In this document: positions 46,969 through 60,700 of the stretch, piece after piece
Numbering within the stretch: the stretch's first letter is position 1
Layout of the letters: each line of letters starts with the position of its first letter
NCBI GenBank assembly: GCA_947044405.1
Contig: CAMRHE010000077.1
Coordinates: 4,203,001-4,267,000 of the forward strand
Source of the DNA: Leptodactylus fallax
Lineage: Eukaryota > Chordata > Amphibia > Anura > Leptodactylidae
Length of the DNA stretch: 64,000 bases
Direction of reading: 5' to 3'
Translations under genes and position numbers: made by a program
Notes under the pieces: model-generated
Database searches by the model: none
What the model saw: only the letters and a program-made list of their open reading frames with translations
What the model was told of the DNA's origin: nothing

Positions 46969-49411
46969 GTTGTTTATCAGGGTGACCAAGAAAATCAGGA
47001 CAGAAATCTTAAAACTATGGTGGAACTTTTATTCTTCCAGTCTGATGACGATGACCAGAGATTAGGCTCCTCTCAAACTGTGTTGTTTAATCTTTGGTTC
47101 TGATCCGTCATATGATCAGAATAACGGACTGACTACCTGTCATCATTGACTGTAATGTGTAAAAAGCTTTCTGCTGTCCCGTTTACTTTTTAGTGGAAAA
47201 TAAAGCCCCATACAACAATGAAAAAAAATATTACATTTGAGCTTCATTTGGAAAGGTACTATATATATCATGTGGATTTCCAGATAGAAGGTCTCGTCAT
47301 ATACAGTGCCTTGCGAAAGTATTCGGCCCCCTTGAACTTTTCAACCTTTTGCCACATTTCAGGCTTCAAACATAAGGATATAAAACTAATTTTTTGGTGA
47401 CGAATCAACAACAAGTGGGACACAATCGTGAAGTGGAACGAAATTTATTGGATATTTTAAACTTTTGTAAATAAAAAACTGAAAAGTGGGGCATGCAATA
47501 TTATTCGGCCCCTTTACTTTCAGTGCAGCAAACTCACTCCAGAAGTTCAGTGAGGATCTCTGAATGATCCAATGTTGTCCTAAATGACTGATGATGATAA
47601 ATATAATCCACCTGTGTGTAATCAAGTCTCCATATAAATGCACCTGCTCTGTGATAGTCTCAGGGTTCTGTTTAAAGCGCAGAGAGCATCATGAAGACCA
47701 AGGAACACACCAGGCAGGTCCGTGATACTGTTGTGGAGAAGTTTAAAACCGGATTTGGATACAAAAAGATTTCCCAAACTTTAAACATTCCAAGGAGCAC
47801 TGTGCAAGCGATCATATTGAAATGGAAGGAGTATCAGACCCCTGCAAATCTACCAAGACCTGGCCGTCCCTCTAAACTTTCATCTCAAAAAAGGAGAAGA
47901 CTGATCAGAGATACAGCCAAAAGGCCCATGATCACTCTGGATGAACTGCAGAGGTCTACAGCTGAGATGGGAGAGTCTGTCCATAGGACAACAATCAGTC
48001 GTACACTGCACAAATCTGGCCTTTATGGAAGAGTGGCAAGAAGAAAGCCATTTCTCAAAGATATCCATAAAAATACTTGTTTAAAGTTTGCCACAAGCCA
48101 CCTGGGAGACACACCAAACATGTGGAAGAAGGTGCTCTGGTCAGATGAAACCAAAATCCAACTTTTTGGCCACAATGCAAAACGATAAGTTTGGCGTAAA
48201 AGCAACACAGCTCATCCCCCTGAACACACCATCCCCACTGTCACACATGGTGGTGGCAGCATCATAGTTTGGGCCTGCTTTTCTGCAGCAGGGACAGGGA
48301 AGATGGTTAAAATTGATGGGAAGATGGATGGAGCCAAATACAGGACCATTCTGGAAGAAAACCTGTTGGAGTCTGCAAAAGACCTGAGACTGGGACGGAG
48401 ATTTATCTTCCAACAAGACAATGATCCCAAACATAAAGCAAAATCTACAATGGAATGGTTCACAAATAAACGTATCCAGGTGTTAGAATGGCCAAGTCAA
48501 AGTCCAGACCTGAATCCAATCGAGAATCTGTGGAAAGAACTGAAAACTGCTGTTCACAAACGCTCTCCATCCAACCTCACTGAGCTCCAGCTGTTTTCCA
48601 AGGAAGAATGGGCAAGAATTTCAGTCTCTCGATGTGCAAAACTGATAGAGACATACCCCAAGCGACTTGCAGCTGTAATCGCAGCAAAAGGTGGCGCTAC
48701 AAAGTATTAACTTAAAGGGGCCGAATAATATTGCACGCCCCACTTTTCAGTTTTTTATTTTTTACAAAAGTTTAAAATAGCCAATAAATTTCGTTCCACT
48801 TCACAATTGTGTCCCACTTGTTGTTGATTCTTCACCAAAAAATTAAAATTTTATATCCTTCTGTTTGAAGCCTGAAATGTGGCAAAAGGTTGAAAAGTTC
48901 AAGGGGGCCGAATACTTTCGCAAGGCACTGTACCACTTTATACTCTGGTGACTGTCACTTATAATATTACGTACTAGGCCTGGGTGATTGATCAGGCATA
49001 TTACCTTGCTTCCTATTAATGGCGATTATTTAGGATACGCCCCTTTTACAGTGTTGGGAAAACCTCACATGATTCGTCCAACGAGGCTTGCCTGGAGGAT
49101 TCGTTTGGATTGATCCTGCTTTTATTCTCTGGGGTCTCTTCAAACCCCACAGTATAATAAGTGGAGACCCAGGGGAGGTGATCAAACATTTAAAAAAAAA
49201 AAAAAAAGTGTTTCTCACCTCTCTTGGGCTCTGGCATGACTCCCTGCTGTCTTTAACGCTCCAGACTGATGTCAGGGACCACTGAGGCCTGTGATTGGGC
49301 CTCAGCTGGTCATGTGGTGGTGTAACGCATAGATACAAGCACCACATGTCTCAGTGGTCCCCGACATCAAAAGACAACAGGGAGTTGCGCTGGAGCCCAA
49401 GAGAGGTGTTT

Positions 49412-49465
<54 letters not shown>

Positions 49466-52099
49466 TATATTATATTTTTATTTTTTTTATGTTTTGATCA
49501 CCTTCCCTGGCCCTACACATATTAAACAGTGTTTGGTCAAAACGAAACTGCCAGGCGAACCATCCCATACTTTAAAAAGGGCATGACCTAAATAATCGCT
49601 ATTAATCCTAATCAAGGTAAAATGCCTGATTTAGGTAAGTTTAGGACACGCTTATATTCATTTTTATACAAACTAATATCATTATACTGTATCCATTATA
49701 TGGAAGGAAGGAAATGGATTCATGGTTTCCTATATTCCTGCTCTTCTCCATTAGGAAAATCTTCAATGTAATTTGTGTCTTGTGGCGCTTAAATTTTCCT
49801 CTTTTGTTATTGATCTGGCCCTGTCTTGGTTTCTTTTTCTATTCAAGGTTATCGTGTTTCCAGACCGCTTTCTGTGGTTAGTCTGCTAGTTCCCTTTCCA
49901 AATTTGATTCCATGTTTTGTGACACAATACTGCAGCACTTCCTATACATACTGCTTTAGTAGAGTGAATTTTCCTCTGCAGTCGGACTCCCTGTTAACTC
50001 TGATGCCTAAAGCTGTGATCGCTAGCCTGTGGTTCAGAAACTACAACTCCCAGCTTGTCCTTCCACCTGCTTGGGTGTCACAGGCTGAAGACTATTATTG
50101 TAAACGTCAGAGCTGGTTTTATTTTCATTGCCGTTCTAGGAGAACTTTCAGAAATATAAGTAAAGAATAACCCTAAAAGTTACATATATTCATTGACACA
50201 AAAAAAAACAGCACACCAAGAAGGAGTTGTTGGGATTGTATGAAACTCTGTGTGAATGTAATGATAATACAGTCCCTGACAGAAGTTCTGTCGCTTATCC
50301 ATGTTGTGGAATCAAAAGTTTATAACCTGACTTTAAATTCATCCATTGGTTTTAGAAATGACTCATATAAAAGCTGAAACCCTCCCAAATGATTTTTTGG
50401 TTAAGAAAATAAATTGGCTTCACTGCTGAAATATTGATCATTTAATGAACACAGAAAGGTCAGATTTTGGCAAGACAAAAGTTTTGTCGCCTTGTCATAT
50501 AATGCACGCAATCCTAGTTTAAAGCCTCACCTGTGCTCACTAATTGATCGGTTAATTAGTGGGTGTGTATAAAAAGAACTCCAGCACCCCAGACCTTCAC
50601 TTGAACTGCAACTTCACCTCTGACAACATGCCAAAAATCAACCCTGCGACCAAAGCCTTGATTATCAAGAGGCTGAAGACCAGATCCACTGCAGAGGTGG
50701 CTGGCACATTTAATGTGTATCTGCGTCAAGTACAAAGAATTAAAAAAAAAGATTTGAACAGACTGGAGATGTTTTTGACAAGCCCAGGTCCGGCAGACCC
50801 CGCAAGAGAACTGCTCAGGAGGAACGTTTGTTGGTTAGAAAATCAAAAGCCAGCCCCTCTTCCACTACAGCAGAGCTCCAACAGGCCTGGTCGCCTCAAG
50901 TCCCTGGGTCAACTAGAACAGTTTGTAGGATTCTGTCTCGAAATGGCCTCCATGGTCGAATCAGTGGCCAGAAGCCAGCACTAAACAAAAGGCAATTAAA
51001 AAAACGTGTGGCAATTACCAAGGCCCACAGCCTGCTAAACGGATGGACGCTGGAAAAGTGGCAGAAGGTGGATTTCTCAGATGAATCTTCAGTTGAATTA
51101 CACCACAGCCACCGCAAATACTGCAGGAGACCTACTGGAGCCCGTATGGATCCAAGATACACCTAGAAAACAGTTAAGTTTGGTGGTGGAAAGATCATGG
51201 TCTGGGGTTACATTCAGTATGGGGGTGTGCAAAACATTTGCAAGGTGGAAGGCAATATCAATAGCCTAAAATATCAAGTATTAGCTTCCGCTTACATTCC
51301 CAATCATAAAAGGGGTCAAATTTTGCAGCAGGATGGTGCTCCATCTCATACATCCATCTCTACATTAAAGTTCCTCAAGGCAAAGAAGATCAAGGTGCTC
51401 CAGGACTGGCCAGCCCAGTCACCAGACATGAACATCATTGAGCATGTTTGGGGTAGGATGAAAGAGGAAGCTTGGCAGACAAAACCAAAGAATCTTCATG
51501 AACTCTGGGAGGCATGTAAGACTGCATTCTGTGCTATTCCTGATGACTTCATCAATAAATTGTAGGAATAATTGTTAAAACGCATGGATGCAGTCCTTCA
51601 AGCTCATGGAAGTCACACAAAATATTAAATATGGCTCTAATAGCACCACAACCTCATTCACCAATGTTATGAAACATAGCTTTGTTTTTGAACAGAATTA
51701 TTGGTTTGATTTTCACATTACTTTGTGTGCGACAAAACTTTTGTCTTTCCAAAATCTGACCTTTCTGTGTTCATTAAATGATGAATATTTCAGCAGTGAA
51801 GCCAGAGATGGGGCTGTGTAATGAAGGTGCCGCCTGTGTCTGGGTGGTGCATAAGGAAACTATGGAAGCTACTCGTGCTTGTCAGCAGATCAGATGATCC
51901 TCTACTGGTGGTCTGTCCAATGCCTGTACGCCGTGTTTGCATGCCTTCACTTAACTAACTTAGCTCCCAACACCTCTTAGCAGAACAGCCTCAATGGCGG
52001 GCACTTCATCAAAGCGACCATTCTGATTCTTTCAGTACAGTGATCTCTCTGAAGTTGGAGCAAAACTAAAATATAACTTTTGAGATACTTTTTATTGGA

Positions 52100-52179
<80 letters not shown>

Positions 52180-55100
52180 TTTTTAATGTATATCAATAAA
52201 AGTTATATTTTACTTTTGATTTTGCTCCCATCAATTTCAGTAAAAGGTTGTTGTAGAGTTGGAGTTGCCTATTCTATAGAGATCATTGATGTGCCCCCTC
52301 TTAGACTGTCAACTGGGCAAAATGTGCTTGAGTGTATCATAGAGACATGTCTAGCAGTCAGTGATCTCTCACCAAGAGGTACACTACCCAATAGTAGCAT
52401 CTGACAGCCTCTTTATAGGGCAGTGGGTGAAGCACTTTTACGCCCCCTTGTGGTAAGACCCAGTGTATTACACCTGTAATAATTTAGATATCTGCTTGAG
52501 ACCTAACTGACAAGTTTTTCAGAAATCTGAACATTCCTATTTGGTTGCGTGTTTGTTTTTTGTGTCAATGAGTATATTTCTTGGAGAATTGATGGATTGG
52601 AGTACATAGCCTGGAGCCCCAGTGGGAAAATGTTTAAATTGAAGCAAAGAAAACCTGCAGGAGCCCATTTGATATGTGGCTGTATTATTAATAGTGCACC
52701 TGTCGCCTCTCCTGGCATGACTGCTAATAAATACTTGTATACCCCATAATATAACAGTCCTGGTGCATTGTTTCTTTTCTCTGTTGTGCTGTCATTCTGC
52801 TCTTCCTTGGGGAATGGTTGTGTCCCTACACAGTCTGGCACTAGCAACACGGACTGGACAATGTCAGTGTGCAGGGACATGGCTGTAACTGGTAACTCCA
52901 TTAACATCTCTCCATTTATTCATAAACATCTAGGAGTAATAAGAGCAATACAACACATGCCGGAATATGACACAGATTTTTTTTATTCAGTGGGGACAGA
53001 GATCGCAGCAGGACGCTGGAATGACAGCGGTGTTCATTATCTGAAACAACTCTGTGCACAGGCACTTAGAGGATCTTTCACGTCCTCATAGATGTGCGGT
53101 ATTCTATACCGCTAGAACGGGTCACCCAGTGAATTCGGTGCACTGTTGGCTTTCCCAGTATGCGGCCTGGTGCTGGAGATAACGGTGCGATTAATTTCCC
53201 CCACCAATATCTCCCCACTGTCTGAAGGGCGGTCCTTAGAGCTCAGCATCATCACTGGGCTGTAAGGATTGCCCCCTCCCTGACAATACAAGTCTATGGA
53301 AGATTACAGTCATGGGAAGGGGGACCTTCCTCACAGCCCAGCAATGACGGTGAGCAGTAAGGCCTGCCTTTCTGACAGTGGGTAGATATAGCCAGCATGG
53401 GGGCTCATACTAGGTAAATAATACCGCACATCTATGAGGACATGAAAGATCTTCTTTAAAGGCTTTTTCCTCAAACACAACCTTATTTAAATTTGTAGAC
53501 CATTAAATATGAAACAGTCTTCATAGAGTGCCAGTGGATATCATGGTGAATGCAGGAACTTTCAATAGGATTTCTATATTTCAAGGTTATCCAGCAGAGA
53601 CTATACATATCGAGAAGATATCCTGGACCATATAAAGTTCCTGAATTCATGGTCATATCCATTGGCAACTCTTTCGGGACTAAAAACTGTCGCCACTAAG
53701 ATGATTAGAGACAACCTTTTAACCCATTCCCACTCTGCGTCGTACTGTTATGTTGTGCTGAGCGTATAGTTAATACTGTGCATACGGTGTGACTTACAGG
53801 TCTCGGCTGTGTTACACAGAGGAAACTTGAGACTAGCCATCAAAGTAAAAAATTACGGACTCCGGTGGCTTAACGCCTTAGATATAGTGATCAATAGCAT
53901 TTTAATCACAACATTTGGGTGGCTAGAAGGCAAGATCACCCCCCCTTCCACCCCTCGGATCCCCTGCGATGAGATCACTGGGTCCGAGGGGTTGCCATGG
54001 CACGTTGGAGGCCTCCTGACTGACTATCCCTGCTGCATATAGGGATACATTGTATTGCAATACATTGCACTGGGGATGAGGAGATCCCGGGTTCAAGTCC
54101 CTTTGTGGGGCAGGAAAAAATAAAAAAAAGGTTTGAGAAGAGTAAAAAATTTTAATAAAACCTTATAATTTAAATAATACATAATGTAAACCAACACTTT
54201 TGGTATCACCATAAGTCAGCACTATCCTAAACTAGTGTTATTTATCCCATATAGTGACTGGGGGGGGGGGGTTGGAGGGATTACATTCACTGCAATGTTC
54301 AAATTAATGTGGTGTTTTTGGTCACCTCACCCCCAAAAATAGCAATAAAAAGTGATCAGAAATTGGTACCAGGTAAAGTATAACATGCCCCACAAATAAA
54401 GAGCCCTGACGTATCTCCGTCAACAAAACAGTAAAAAAAAAAAAAAAAAAAGTTATAAGCATCTAAAATACGGTGACCTAAGAAAAAGTGTTTGTTTTGA
54501 AAAATGTTTCATTACATATTTATCTGTATTAATGCTAATTTTGTACACCACCTTGGCTAAAAAATACTCCTCCAAAAAGAAGAGAAGTATTTTTATTCTT
54601 CCAGAAAAAATATAGTCTCTGGTCTGAAATAATTCGACAACAACTAAAGCTGCCCATTTCATAGCAGTAGGAGGGTGTGCACATAATATTCAAAGATATA
54701 TACAGTGTATGTATATGTAATACACATATTATCTGTATAGATATTGTTTTAGATACCTCTATGTCTATCTTAATATTGGAACCAGAATGTATTGAATCCT
54801 GCATATAATCTGTAATGTATATAAATTGGGCTCTGTAACTGATTTTCTATCTTTCGTTACTTTCAGGAAGTTACAGCTAGTAGTCGACATTATGTGGACA
54901 GACTTTTTGATCCTGATCCGCAGAAAGTTCTACAGGGCGTAATGTAAGTAGATCCTTTGCCTCTTTGAATTGTTTCTGTTACTCGATTTTTGGAAATCTA
55001 TTTAAGGGTAGCTGCACACGATCACCCATGAAACTCGGTCCTTGTGTTAGCCAGATTTACCGACTTGAACTTTATGCTGGGAGCGGGACTTCTAGCATCC

Positions 55101-57741
55101 TAGTTATCTTTGATGGTAGGAGTCTGTACCTCCCATCGACATACTGTCCTGTACCAATTACAGTATGTCCCTGGGAGGCAGGGACTCCTAGCATCATAGA
55201 TAACTATACTGCTAAGAGTCCCGCTCCCAGCATGAAGTTCAGGCAGGTAAATCTGGCTAACGCACGGACTGAGTTTCATGGGTGAAACTAGATCGTGTGC
55301 AGATAGCCTAAGGATAGGTTTTCACAGGATTTTGGAGAGGAATTTGAGGAGGTCTTCTAAAACCCATGGTGGATCCTCCACAGTTTGGCTAGCTGATTAG
55401 CCTCAGACACAGTGGGGTTAATCAGCATAAGCTCAGGCCATGGGTTCTGCGTCTATATCGCAGGATTCTGCAGGAAAATCACACAGGTTACTGTGTTTTC
55501 ACCTCACTGAAAAAAAACGCTTCCGTCACTGTCAGCTCAAAACCGGCTCCGGATTCCTCAGTGTGAATCTAGCCTAATAGGAATGAGGCATATTGTTATA
55601 TTTTGGTTTCTACCTGTTCCTCGAAACATGTGACTGCTTTCCCTCCTTTTAGGAGTGTAAAATGTAATCGCTTCTACTGTACATGTGAGCTCTAAATTTT
55701 CTGTTTTTTGAATTTACAGAGATATGAAAAATGCAGTTATTGGAAACAACAAGCAAAAAGCCAACTTAATAGTTTTGGGTGCAGTGCCAAGGTACAAACA
55801 GTGTGGTGTTTTTTTTTGTTTTTTTCTTTTCATGCCTACACTGCCTGGCAGCCTGTCCATAAAGTTAGAACTGGCTGACAGTTTGGCAGTTTCAGATGGT
55901 ATTTATTATTATGAGACAATGTTGCTTCTAGGAGTAAGATGTACAAGCTCGGGCTATTCCTTGGATAAAGATATCTTTGTATTAAGACATCTTTATTTTT
56001 TATTTTCAGGAAAAAAGTTGACATGTCTTTTGTGTGTGTATAGGCTTCCGCCATCAATTTTATTATATTTTTTTCCATAGGGAAATGTTGATGTACCACA
56101 TTGCTGTGAAAGTGTAGAGTCTTAAAAGTGGTTTTTTGCCATTTATCTCTGACCGCTAGGGATTGCAGAGATCATAACAGGGACTCTCAAGTGCCCATGT
56201 GAATTGAATGATGGTGCATTAGATTGAGCCCAATGTGGGGCAGTGACTGCCAGTGTCTAAAGCGCTGCGGAATATGTTGGTGCTACACACATAGAAATAA
56301 ATTAACATGCTCAGTCACTGCCCCATTCACTTCTATGTGACTGCTGTTGATAGCCATGCTGTTGACCCATAGAAGCTTACGGCGTGGTGGCTGAGCACAC
56401 ACACCACAGCTCTACTCACATGGGGCACTCTGTGCCATCTTCGGGTCTTGTTCCTATGATCACTGGGGATCTGCTGAGGCCAGACGCGTCTAAACATTAT
56501 TTATAGGAAAACCCCTTAGGCTGCCCATATATGAAATTAATGTTAACCAAATCCGTTGGTTTTGACTGGACTAGATGACCTTTTCAGCTTTATCTGGTTC
56601 TCCTGATTCTACCTTGGTGGCAGATATTGGGGGGGGGGGGGTCCAAGCTTACAGAACAAATGCTTGCTTTTCTGAGCATGCATGTGTATAAGGGGGAGGG
56701 CTGGATGAGATGACTGTCTCTGTTCAACCAATGACCCAAGTTACTTTTAAATAAGGAAATTTATCTTTGTGTAAATTATTTTTTGGTTATGTACAGATCG
56801 CTAAGATATAAGCTACAGCCATTTCATACACTCGCCAATGATTGTGGTGGTTATGGAATTATCAGAGTGCACAATACTACACTTTATTTCCTTTAACTAT
56901 TTACCTGACCTAATAAATTAAAAATGAGCCCCAATACAATATTAAATGGTAGACATCATTGTATTGCTAGGTTCTTGAATAAGTAACAATCGCATGGGAG
57001 CATTCTACAATCATTTCGTAAAGTCCCATTTCAACACCACTTGACATCACTGGTCTCCATTAAATACATGCTACCTAGGTATAACTATATGTACATAGGG
57101 AAGTTACTGATGAAGATGTGGTCCTGTATTCCGTAAAGTGGCACAAACTTTTGAGACTTTAACAAAACCACGTTCCCTTGGCTAGACACTTTTGAAAAGT
57201 GTTTATCAAGGCACAGACATCATTTTTTGGGCACAAATCAATAGAAAATTTTATCTAAACTCATTTGCAGCAAAAAAAAGAAATAAAGAAACTTGTGCCA
57301 CAGGTCTGGCGCCAGCACCTTATAAAATGTGGACCAGTGTTTTCTGCTTTGCACGGACATGGTTTCTGTGAATCTCACCAGCTGTAATTTAGTATCTTTT
57401 TTTGTAACATAGTAACATAGTTGATATGGTTGGAAAAAGACAGATATACTTCTAGTCCAACCTCTAGTCCTACTATATTCATTCAATTGCCCCATATCAG
57501 GGGATACAAATTTCTTCCTGGTAATAAGAATAAATCCCTGGTTCAGTGTCCCATTCCAAAAAATCTGGTACTCATAACTTTTGATAATTTTTTTTTACTT
57601 TCAAAAAGACATTGATGCCCCTCTTCACATTGTATAATGTGTCAACCATCACAATGTCTGTAGTTTCACTGCTTTTACAGTAAGGAATCTATGTCTATAA
57701 TGACAGTAAAACCTTTTTTTTTCCCATAGACGTAGATGATG

Positions 57742-57796
<55 letters not shown>

Positions 57797-60700
57797 CTAT
57801 TTTGTAAACCCTGTACAAGGTCATTTAATAAAAATATTAAAAAGAGGAGGACTTAATACTAACCCTTGAGGCACCCCAGGGGTAACAGTCACCCAGTCTG
57901 GCTATGTTCCCTTAATAACTACCTCTGTTTCCTATCCCTCATCGAGTTAGACATCTTTTCCCCTAGTCTCTATATTATGTACCAACCGGTTACTCCAGAT
58001 ACACAAAGTCTCCTCTAGGTCTAGACTAGAACTTGCCTCCTCTTAGAAGCTGGACAGATTGTCAGAAGCCGATCGTCTACAATAAACAGATCACGTATTA
58101 CTTTTTGTGGGAGTTGTGAATGTTTATTGATCTGTATCTTATTTGCTTATTACACTGCTTTGTGTGAGCTGACATCTTGATCTCCTTTGGCAGGTTATTA
58201 TATTTACTTCAGCAAGAGACTTCAAGCGTAGAATTGAAGACAGAATGTGCTGTGGTCCTGGGCAGCTTGTCTATGGGCACAGAAAACAACGTGAAATCCC
58301 TGCTAGACTGCCACATAATCCCAGCCCTGCTGCAAGGTAGTGGTGACCTTACTCTGCAGCTCTCTGGCCTCATATGCTGTACTGACCTGCCAGGCATTTC
58401 TCATTCTGACAGACCCATTACTCTGCATTTTCAGGCTTACTGTCAGCAGACATCCGATTCATTGAAGCTTGTTTGCGATGTCTCCGTACAATTTTCACCA
58501 GCCCTGTCACTCCAGTGGAACTCTTGTATACAGTAAGAGCTTCCCTTTTCACTGATAAAATACCAACATGGCTGAAATGACGTGCAAATGTCAGTAGGAA
58601 TTGTGAACTTTTTTCAAATTTTTTTTTTTTTTCAATTATTTTCATAGAATAATTTTCAAGAATAGACAGGAATGTTTTAAAGGGATTTTTTAGGACTTAC
58701 ATACTGATGATCTCATTAACAATAATCGCTGTGTAAACACAACCTTATTCGCCACCACTTATCTATAGAATCTTAACAGGGTTCCAGGCAAACTGGAAAT
58801 CCCACGGAAGCCAGGGTTTGGGTAAAATTAAAACAAAAAACAATACACAGTGGTCATGTCCTGTGACCTCCGCTGAGGCAAGGGATTGGATGGCATTGGT
58901 CATCTGAGCTGCGTCACTTCTGGCCACTATTGGCATGTAAAGGAACCTGAATTTTATTTTACCGTATCCCTGGCCCTCCTGTGTTTTCCAGTTTGCCTCA
59001 AAAACCTCTTAAACTACTTAAGGTCCCCTTCTACGCTTCTACTATGGCTGTGAGGGTGGTTTCTCACACATCATTTATAGGAAATGTTTTCTTTTTGCAA
59101 ATATGTTAGTCTAATGTTAGCTGTAATTCGATAATTACATATAAAATGTACTACAAACACTGCTTTCTAAGTGTGGGAATTTGTTCCTGTATTAAAGTTA
59201 ATATGCACGTGTATGGTGTGTGGGTTTTCTATACGGTTTTTCACATTAAAAATGTCATTCAAACATGAAAATATACATCGCATGATTTTTACTGTAAAAA
59301 AAGTAATTAAAAATTGCATTTCAAAAGAAAAACGCCACACTAAAAGTGTGCAGAGGAAGTCTTGAGCTATGTTCACAAGGGATGTTTCTTGCTGAGGGTT
59401 TTTTTTTTTTTTGTGGGTAAACAGCAGTAGATTTTCCAAAATTCTGCTGCAGCCCAGTCCTCAGCCAGGTGGATAGGCAGTGAGCCTTGCATGTGTAATA
59501 GAGAAAGTGCTTCTGCATCTTATTGCTCTCGATATTCATGTAATTTCCAGGACAGTATTATGTGTCTCTTCTGACCTTTCGGGAACAAATACAAAGACCA
59601 AATTTATAGAAACACAAAAATAGATTATGAATAGAAGAGACTTATAGTACATGGTTGGTAGAAGAGCGAAGTCCTGGCTCTGATGTAATACCTCTAACTA
59701 GGCCATGATATATATCAAAATCAGCGATGGATAGAAATATCAGTTCTATTTAAGGCTTTTCAGCAGGTGTCTTAACTCACATGTGTAGCTGCCTGTAAAA
59801 CCCTCCTCATGTTGTTGTAAGCGGATAAGTGGGATATAACATTTCCTTGGAAAGTTTTCCTGAAATGGGGGGTGGTTAGGTATGTGTGTGGTTTTTCTAA
59901 ATTTTTTTTTTTTTTTTTCATGTTTGTATTGACCTGGCTTCCAAGTCAGATGAGTTATCAAATGTCGGGAATCGGCTCACCTAGTCCTACATGTTTTGAG
60001 CGACTTGGATTAACTTTTCTATGTGGCCTAAATAAAGCTATTGGATTTTATTCCTGAGCGCTGGATGCCCTCCATTTCTACAGATGAGTTATCAGGTTCA
60101 TAGTTGGCTTTGTACTAAAGCCATGTCCTGACTTTAAGAACTGTCCAGCTTTGACTACCTATATTTTGTGGGAACAGAGGGCACATCATACATACGTAGC
60201 TTAGCCCGTTCCAATGAACAGAGCCGAGCTGCTTCCACAGCCACACTCGTATGTGTAGCCTGTGCTGATGTGATTTTTGGGTGTCATACATAACTGGCCA
60301 GTCCTGCGCATAGATCAGAAAGTAGTAAATGACCTGGACAACTTATTGTTGCTGCATTGTTCCTGCTTATGTTCTACATCATCTTCTTCACCAGTGCATC
60401 TTTAAACCTTTCAACTTTTCCCCTTCTAGGATGCTACTGTCATCCCACACCTTATGTTGTTACTCAGCAGATCCCTGCACTCACAGGAATACATCTGCCA
60501 GATCTTCGCTCACTGCTGCAAAGTAATTTCCTCTTTCGTTCCTCATTTTCTTATGTTTATCATTGAAAACTATCATGCATGGCAGTGAATTGCTTGGGTG
60601 TAGTATTAGCTGAGTACCTGTTTTGTCTTTTGCAGGCTCCAGATCATCAGACAATTTTGTTTAATCACGGTGTGGTCCAAAATATTGCACATTTGCTTAC

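Larger units (their letters stand above)
44715..46970 (+). mobile_element. L2/CR1-group LINE, 5' truncated, in ARMC8 intron 1
   Basis: Non-LTR retrotransposon in the sense direction. The 5' part coding for the endonuclease is missing. The ORF region runs to 46736, followed by a short 3' UTR with GAATTTCCCCACTGTGGGAC and a terminal (ATT)n tract, the usual L2-type tail. No target duplication recognised. Confidence 0.88.

Noticed and set aside
47691..48710. Tc1 transposase as a domesticated host gene
   Set aside because: It sits between intact transposon ends with TA duplications and has an in-frame stop, so it is an ordinary inactive copy.
51900..53060. A further gene between the Tc1 element and ARMC8 exon 2
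   Set aside because: Open frames on both strands are short and overlapping, without splice-joined homology to any family I know.
55724..56080. Continuation of ARMC8 exon 3 frame into the intron as a longer exon
   Set aside because: The donor at 55792 and the phase-perfect join to exon 4 at 58194 restore the family sequence; text after 55791 has no ARMC8 likeness.
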